Assembly: GCA_910578835.1 (NCBI GenBank)
Contig: CAJTSK010000005.1
Location: forward strand, 39,055-103,054
Direction of reading: 5' to 3'
Length of the DNA: 64,000 nucleotides
Origin: an uncultured Muribaculum sp.
GTDB taxonomy: Bacteria; Bacteroidota; Bacteroidia; Bacteroidales; Muribaculaceae
Position 1 is the stretch's first letter; the number at the start of each line of letters is the position of its first letter. Made by a program: the position numbers and the translations under genes. The notes beneath the pieces are model-generated. The model worked only from the letters and a program-made list of their open reading frames with translations. It had not been told where the DNA came from and searched no databases. Shown piece after piece: positions 59,165 through 64,000 of the stretch.

Positions 59165-59261
59165 CTATTATATAATATAGTTTCAAAAATAGCCCGGTCA
59201 TTACAGCATTCTTATAAAGATAAGACACCGGTCCGGGGGGCATAGACGTAAGGTATGGACA

Positions 59262-59291
59262 CAAAAAAAGCTGATCACTAAGTGGTCAGCT
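59262..59291 (-). terminator. Terminator of the small lipoprotein gene
   Basis: The stem AGCTGATCAC (59269-59278) pairs with GTGGTCAGCT (59282-59291), with one G-U pair. Seven T follow on the minus strand. Confidence 0.75.
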
Positions 59292-59315
59292 TATTTCATG
59301 CTGTTTGAATAAAAA

Positions 59316-59519
59316 TTATTCAGCTACAACAGCAGAGTCAGCGGGAGCTGCAACAGAATCAGCAACTACTGAATCAGCAGGAGCAACTTCTTCAACTGCT
59401 ACAACTTCTTCCTCTACAACAACTGCAGAATCAGCAGCTGCATCAGTAGCCTCAGATGACTTGCAAGCGAACATTGATACGCTGAACATAACAGCAAGTA
59501 ATAAAACTAACTTTTTCAT
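59316..59519 (-). CDS. Very small Ala/Val/Glu-rich lipoprotein
   Basis: A 67-residue protein. The signal peptide MKKLVLLLAVMFSVSMFAC ends in a lipobox with Cys19. The mature part is about 48 residues of low complexity, made of A, V, E, D and S (DSAVVVEEEVVAVEE, then ADSVV/ADSAV repeats). It is acidic and probably unstructured. It has its own -7 box and terminator, so it is a real transcription unit. Similar tiny lipoproteins are common in Bacteroidales and unexplained. An antisense plus-strand frame of similar length is a shadow. Confidence 0.75.
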   Translation of the reverse strand: MKKLVLLLAVMFSVSMFACKSSEATDAAADSAVVVEEEVVAVEEVAPADSVVADSVAAPADSAVVAE

Positions 59520-59567
59520 TTCTTTGTGAATTAATAATAAAACAATTTTTTAGCTTCAAAAACGATG

Positions 59568-59575
59568 CAAAGTTA
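59568..59575 (-). promoter_or_regulatory. -7 box of the small lipoprotein gene
   Basis: TAACTTTG on the minus strand, 49 nt before the ATG. Confidence 0.6.
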
Positions 59576-59685
59576 ATACAAAATTGGAATACTACAACAT
59601 TTTTTAGAATATTTTTTTTGTAGCAATTTGCGTTTTTATTAACGAGCGCAAAATTATGTATTATTTTAGCTTGATTTTTAACACC

Positions 59686-61407
59686 TTACGCATTTGCCAG
59701 ATGATTGACCTCCGCGCGATGGGCATCGGCGATTTTATTAGCCATCACCACAGCACGGGTAATATGGTCGCATATATGGTCACTTCCAACCAGGGTGTCG
59801 ATACCTGCCTTAAGCAATGTCTGACGCACCTGCGGGTTGACTCCTGACAATACTATATGTATACCCTCACTTTGCGACGACTTGATAAGCAGCTCAAGGT
59901 TATGGACTGCAGTGGCATCGATAAACGGCACCTTACGCATACGGATGATACGCACTACCGGCTTCGTGCCAAGCGTAGACCTCATAGTTTCATCAAACTT
60001 AGTGGCGACACCGAAGAAAAACGGTCCGTCGATTTCATATACGCTTACGCCGGGAGCCACATCGAGCACTTCGTGCTGGGTCAACTCAGTGCCCTCAGCC
60101 ACGTCAAGCTGCTCGGAGTACACCTTTATTTCCGTATTCTCCATGACACGGCGCAAGAATAGTATCACGGCAAGGAGCAACCCTATCTCGATAGCAATAG
60201 TAAGGTCGAAAATCACTGTAAGAAGGAAAGTGACCACAAGCACCGACACATCGCTCTTAGGTGCCTTGAATATACCTACAACCGTACGCCAGCCACTCAT
60301 ATTATATGACACCACGATAAGCACAGCCGCAAGACAGCTCATCGGCACAAGATTGATAAGCGGCATCAGGAACAGGAATATCAGCAACAACACTACCGTA
60401 TGTATGATACCAGCCACAGGGGTGCGTCCACCGTTAGTGATATTGGTCATGGTACGGGCAATGGCACCGGTGACAGGGATTCCGCCGAAAAACGGGACAA
60501 CCACATTAGCGATACCCTGACCTATCAGCTCGGTATTGCTATTGGTGCGCGAACCGGTCACACCATCGGCTACCGTAGCAGAAAGCAATGACTCGATGGC
60601 GCAAAGTATGGCGATTGTAAATGCCGAGGGGAGAAGCATGTTGATAGTGTTCATTGACAGCTCAAAACCCTGCGGAGCCGGAATATCGGTAGGAAGTGAC
60701 CCGAAGCGGTCGCCTATCGTCTCTACATGCACGCCCGGCATCACTCCGTCAAGCAATGACACCAGCGCAGTCACTATGATGATGGCAATAAGGGAGCCGG
60801 GCAGCTTTTTAGACAATTTGGGAGTCAGGATGATTATCAGCAGCGACACTACACCCACAACAAGAGTCGGGAGATTGATGTTTCCAAAGTTGGAGATATA
60901 AACGCCCCATTTGGAAATGAAATCACTCGGCACATCCTTAAGCCCGAGACCGAAGAAATCATTAATCTGGGTTGAAAATATCGTCAAGGCGATACCACTG
61001 GTAAAACCAACGACAATCGGATACGGGATAAACTTGATTACTGTGCCGAGGTGGAAGAGTCCAAGCAATATCAGTATCAGACCAGCCATAAGAGTGGCAA
61101 TCGCCAGACCCTGCAAACCGAAATTCTGTATGATGCTGTAGACAATCACAATGAATGCACCGGTAGGACCGCCGATCTGAACCGTGTTACCGCCACACGC
61201 CGACACAAGAAAACCACCGATTATGGCAGTAATCAATCCCACTGTCGGGCTTACACCCGAAGCAATACCAAATGCGATAGCAAGCGGAAGTGCCACGATA
61301 CCGACAACTATACCCGCGATAAGGTCGTCTTTAAAACGACTCATTGAATAGTGACGCAACGCCGAAACCAATTTCGGGCGAAAGTCAATTGTACCTGAAA
61401 GATTCAT
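59686..61407 (-). CDS. SulP family inorganic anion transporter with STAS domain
   Basis: A 573-residue SLC26/SulP transporter. The N-terminal part has the 7+7 inverted-repeat membrane fold. DDLIAGIVVGIVALPLAIAFGIASGVSP is near residues 27-54 and GGPTGAFIVIVYSII near 78-92, and a SLLSATVADGVTG motif lies near 270. The cytosolic STAS domain starts near 450 (VSVYEIDGPFFFG) with the IRMRKVPFIDATAVHNLE phosphorylation-type loop. Relatives carry sulfate, bicarbonate or dicarboxylates; the specific anion cannot be told. It is a single gene with its own promoter. Confidence 0.93.
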   Translation of the reverse strand: MNLSGTIDFRPKLVSALRHYSMSRFKDDLIAGIVVGIVALPLAIAFGIASGVSPTVGLITAIIGGFLVSACGGNTVQIGGPTGAFIVIVYSIIQNFGLQGLAIATLMAGLILILLGLFHLGTVIKFIPYPIVVGFTSGIALTIFSTQINDFFGLGLKDVPSDFISKWGVYISNFGNINLPTLVVGVVSLLIIILTPKLSKKLPGSLIAIIIVTALVSLLDGVMPGVHVETIGDRFGSLPTDIPAPQGFELSMNTINMLLPSAFTIAILCAIESLLSATVADGVTGSRTNSNTELIGQGIANVVVPFFGGIPVTGAIARTMTNITNGGRTPVAGIIHTVVLLLIFLFLMPLINLVPMSCLAAVLIVVSYNMSGWRTVVGIFKAPKSDVSVLVVTFLLTVIFDLTIAIEIGLLLAVILFLRRVMENTEIKVYSEQLDVAEGTELTQHEVLDVAPGVSVYEIDGPFFFGVATKFDETMRSTLGTKPVVRIIRMRKVPFIDATAVHNLELLIKSSQSEGIHIVLSGVNPQVRQTLLKAGIDTLVGSDHICDHITRAVVMANKIADAHRAEVNHLANA

Positions 61408-61457
61408 CTTAAACGATGATAAAGTTTAACAATTTTTATAGATTGAAAAAGAAAGCG

Positions 61458-61465
61458 CAAAGTTA
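61458..61465 (-). promoter_or_regulatory. -7 box of the SulP gene
   Basis: TAACTTTG on the minus strand, 51 nt before the start codon. Confidence 0.6.
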
Positions 61466-61532
61466 GTAAAAAATATTTGAATCTCTAAAGTCGGCAATAG
61501 TTTTGTGACAAGTGTGACAAGTAATGTACGCA

Positions 61533-61567
61533 TGCAGCCCTGAATGTCGGTGATATTCAGGGCTGCA
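61533..61567 (-). terminator. Hairpin after the BspA-like gene
   Basis: A 13-bp perfect stem TGCAGCCCTGAAT (61533-61545) pairs with ATTCAGGGCTGCA (61555-61567). It starts 28 bp past the stop codon. There is no U-run, so termination is likely but not certain. Confidence 0.6.
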
Positions 61568-61594
61568 GTGTACCATGAGACGTTTTTCGGCAGG

Positions 61595-63793
61595 TTAACG
61601 AGTTATTTTATATGAGCCTGCGGGGGATTTCACGATGTAGATTCCGGCAGGAAGGTCGGCGTCGCTAAGTTGACCGGCATACACGCGTCGCCCGGCAACT
61701 GTGTAGACCTCTACCGGCAACGCAACATCCTCCGTGGATGTCACATTGTCAATACCTACAGTCGAGAAGTCATCGACCTCGATGAAGTTTTTGAAATAGC
61801 TCCAGTACTCGGCAGCCCTATACTTGTCCCCTGATCCAACCGGAACATAGACCGGAATATCGGAAGCGAAAATTTCGGGATAATTCCATCTGTCACTTTT
61901 CGGGGGCTCTACCGCCATTGACCGTATATACTTAACCGGTTTAGCTGAGTTAAAAGCACCTCTTCCTATACTTTTCACCGATGCCGGTAAAGTTATTGAC
62001 TCGAAATTACCTAAAGAAAATGATAGATTGCCTATTGTTTCCAACCCTTCCTGCACGACGATTTCCTTTAATGGCGAACCCCAGAACGCAGTGGCGGAAA
62101 TTTCTCTTAATCCGTCAGGGAATATAACATTCTCCAATTCATGACAAAAGCTAAACATACCTCCCGGAATGACCGTCATCCAATCGGGAATCGTAACTTG
62201 TTTCAGATTGTCACATTCATAAAATACATCTTCTCCAAACTCAATCTGTGTGTCCGGAAATATTATCTCTTCAAGCTTATTGTTGTAAAATGCGCGTTTC
62301 CCCACATACTTTATTCCGTCGTGAAGCACAATTCTCTGCAAATTAGAATCATAGAACGCTTCTTCGCCTATTGACGCAACTGATTGGGGCAAAGTGATTT
62401 CTTCCAATAAGCTTCCTTTAAATAAAGCATCGGAAATTTCTGTGATATTTGATGGAAGTTCAATCTTTTTTATCCCGGTACCTGAGAAAGCACCAACGCC
62501 TATTTTCTGCAATGTCGGCGGCAGTATTATCTCTTTAATCCCTTTACATTCGCTAAAACAGCCTTTAGGTATTTCAGCGACACCAACCGGAATCACAAGC
62601 CTGTCAAACATTACATTGCTGCCACTAAATGCATTGACGCCCATTTTAATCACGCTCTTGGGAAGATTGATTATTTCAGCAGTGCATCGATTAAACGCAT
62701 TATCCCCTATCTCCACAATATCTTCAGGGAGAATTATCCTGCGCAAATTAGGTTCGCGATACGACCGATTCGAGTTATTGTATGGGACAAACGCATCTTG
62801 CGGAATTATTCCTTCTTTCACCTTGGCATTCCTCATGTCAACAACTTTAATATAAGCCTCGGCGACAGCTCCGTTGATGGCACGAATATCAGCTTCATTG
62901 ACCGGACCCTTTACCACGAGCGAGTCAATGGCATAGCCGGTCGCAGAAAGAAGTTCGCCAAGTTGTCCCTCTGCGGTAATCACAGCTTCAAATGGCTGCG
63001 CCTTGACCGGTTCAAGCGGGAAACAATCAGTCTCCGTGCAATTAATCAAGTAGTCCCATCCATTAGCCATGCGGTAGCTTTCTTTAGAGCCTACCGGTAT
63101 ATATGTCTCAACGTCAGGAGGCGTAGAGCCACAAAATATGTCGATGTCACAATCCATGCAATTAACACTGTAATTAACTCCTTTAGGAGCCACTTTGGGC
63201 ATCAGATATAGTTTTTTTAGCTTATTGCCCGACAATGATTGGTCGCCTATTTTCTTGACAGTCGGCGGGATAACAATAGAGTCAAGAGAGCAATTAAGAA
63301 ACGCATATTCCGCTATAACTTGCAAGCCATCATTAAGATGGATTGATGTAAGCGACTTGCAATCTTCAAATGCGCTTGCCATTATGACGCTCATTTTATT
63401 AGACATCTCAACGCTTGTCAGATTGGTACAACCTTGAAAAGCGTTATTATCTATGGCTCTTAAATTACGCGGTAGCGTCACATGCCTTAATCCGACAGCA
63501 AACCTGAAAGCAGCAAAAGGGATTCCATCATATTCAATATCAGCCATTTCCAAATTCAGCGCCGACAATCGACCGTCAGTAATACTCTTCTTCATCGTCG
63601 CCAAGTCAGCGTCGTTAATTGGTCCGGTTACGGTGAGCGAGTCAATTTCAAGCAATCTGTCGCCTATCACGCTTTCAAGCTGACCATAGTCAGAGGTAAC
63701 GGCATCAAAACCGACTATTTCCGCATTTCCCCACAAAGCAAAAGAATGCAAAGCGAGGATGGCTGCTGTTAAAAATGTGACTCTGTACTTCAT
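61595..63793 (-). CDS. BspA-like leucine-rich repeat surface protein
   Basis: A 732-residue exported protein. After a signal peptide (FLTAAILALHSFALWGNA) come two blocks of BspA-type 23-residue LRRs. The pattern is LxxIxLPxxVxxIGxxAFxxC (for example GLRHVTLPRNLRAIDNNAFQG), split by a non-repeat segment near residues 205-300. The first and second blocks each begin with a similar LESVIGDRLLEIDSLTVTGPINDADL-type unit, so the whole architecture is duplicated. The end (VEVYTVAGRRVYAG...LPAGIYIVKSPAGSYKITR) resembles type IX secretion C-terminal sorting domains. Such proteins bind host or bacterial surfaces. Confidence 0.92.
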   Translation of the reverse strand: MKYRVTFLTAAILALHSFALWGNAEIVGFDAVTSDYGQLESVIGDRLLEIDSLTVTGPINDADLATMKKSITDGRLSALNLEMADIEYDGIPFAAFRFAVGLRHVTLPRNLRAIDNNAFQGCTNLTSVEMSNKMSVIMASAFEDCKSLTSIHLNDGLQVIAEYAFLNCSLDSIVIPPTVKKIGDQSLSGNKLKKLYLMPKVAPKGVNYSVNCMDCDIDIFCGSTPPDVETYIPVGSKESYRMANGWDYLINCTETDCFPLEPVKAQPFEAVITAEGQLGELLSATGYAIDSLVVKGPVNEADIRAINGAVAEAYIKVVDMRNAKVKEGIIPQDAFVPYNNSNRSYREPNLRRIILPEDIVEIGDNAFNRCTAEIINLPKSVIKMGVNAFSGSNVMFDRLVIPVGVAEIPKGCFSECKGIKEIILPPTLQKIGVGAFSGTGIKKIELPSNITEISDALFKGSLLEEITLPQSVASIGEEAFYDSNLQRIVLHDGIKYVGKRAFYNNKLEEIIFPDTQIEFGEDVFYECDNLKQVTIPDWMTVIPGGMFSFCHELENVIFPDGLREISATAFWGSPLKEIVVQEGLETIGNLSFSLGNFESITLPASVKSIGRGAFNSAKPVKYIRSMAVEPPKSDRWNYPEIFASDIPVYVPVGSGDKYRAAEYWSYFKNFIEVDDFSTVGIDNVTSTEDVALPVEVYTVAGRRVYAGQLSDADLPAGIYIVKSPAGSYKITR

Positions 63794-63959
63794 AATTGTG
63801 ATTTGTTAAGATTAAGCTTTTATTCGGTTGCAATTTAATAAACCTTATTAACAAATCCAAATTATTTTAATATAATTTTAAACAATTCCACGTTCAGGGA
63901 ATAATCAAATTGCCCCATGATGATTCCTCGCGGAAACAGACTGTTTTCAATCACCATTT

Positions 63960-63988
63960 CCGGGGGTATAGCTCCGCTCAACCCCCGG
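63960..63988. repeat. GC-rich inverted repeat at the right edge
   Basis: CCGGGGGT (63960-63967) and ACCCCCGG (63981-63988) flank a loop with AGC/GCT. The surrounding 63794-64000 stretch has no gene that I can support. It may be an intergenic structured repeat or belong to a gene beyond the window. Confidence 0.5.
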
Positions 63989-64000
63989 CTAATCATGGAA

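Noticed and set aside
59305..59529. Ser/Thr/Ala-rich plus-strand ORF of 74 codons
   Set aside because: It mirrors the low-complexity lipoprotein gene on the minus strand, which has the signal peptide, promoter and terminator.
1..64000. Prophage, defence island, secretion island or biosynthetic cluster
   Set aside because: No integrase, phage structural, restriction, toxin-antitoxin, CRISPR-associated or assembly-line genes were seen. The content is ordinary core chromosome with short accessory insertions.

Overview
The window looks like core chromosome of a member of the Bacteroidales, most likely the Muribaculaceae or a near relative. The evidence is direct. Most genes are preceded by the Bacteroidetes -7 box TAnnTTTG, several with a TTTG 19-20 nt further upstream, and Shine-Dalgarno sequences are nearly absent. 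Family markers typical of the phylum are present: an HU-CCDC81/SPOR protein, two DUF6377 regulators, DUF4492 in front of cydAB, DUF3098, a BspA-like leucine-rich-repeat protein with a C-terminal sorting-type domain, and a groEL ending in GGMGGMM. The family-level assignment is inference.

Layout. 1-3.2 kb: a minus-strand tripartite efflux operon (tolC, membrane fusion lipoprotein, RND pump cut by the left edge). 3.3-8.7 kb: ilvA diverging from pyrE, then an SRPBCC protein, argH, an aldo/keto reductase and a lipoprotein with a decayed Rieske-like fold. 8.8-14.3 kb: tRNA-Leu, an InaA/WaaP-type kinase, a beta-barrel protein, a GH43 arabinanase-like pair, a carboxypeptidase-regulatory-like protein and tRNA-Pro. 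14.4-18.8 kb: carA-carB with a hairpin-forming leader. 19-24.5 kb: sensor kinase, nitroreductase, DUF6377 regulator and AraC regulator. 24.5-34 kb: LptF/G permease, ribBA, groESL, ligA, a DUF59 protein, lpxH and ispD. 34-41.6 kb: recG, ndk, an M23/LysM peptidase, HU-CCDC81/SPOR, nitroreductase, DUF2520, kdsC and maf. 41.6-46.3 kb: an ATP-grasp protein, a short glycosyltransferase-like protein, and a second DUF6377 gene flanked by two long AT-rich non-coding stretches with promoter and terminator signals. 46.3-55.6 kb: BASS transporter, Crp/Fnr regulator, miaB, CoA transferase, ftsX, DUF3098, uppP, truB, queA and a YigZ protein. 55.7-61.4 kb: a small inverted-repeat element, cydBA with DUF4492, a tiny lipoprotein and a SulP transporter. 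61.6 kb to the end: BspA-like LRR protein.

The genes describe an anaerobe or nanaerobe of the gut type: cytochrome bd oxidase, succinate-type CoA transferase, bile-acid-symporter-like transporter, arabinan use, de novo pyrimidine and arginine synthesis, and cell-envelope maintenance. I see no CRISPR array, prophage, defence island, rRNA operon or full insertion sequence.

The most unusual structure is a 350-bp element at 55771-56120. It has perfect 34-bp terminal inverted repeats, two homologous inward-facing arms that each carry a hairpin exactly 73 nt from the outer end, and two tail-to-tail mini-ORFs that start inside the repeats and share MLPSG and CDEGV. A single arm, 97% identical, lies at 8628-8738. 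Other signals worth attention are a 34-bp palindrome over the cyd promoter, a four-unit DnaA-box-like array at 38021-38068, near-leaderless genes, and candidate small RNAs around 33.3, 43.4 and 43.9 kb.
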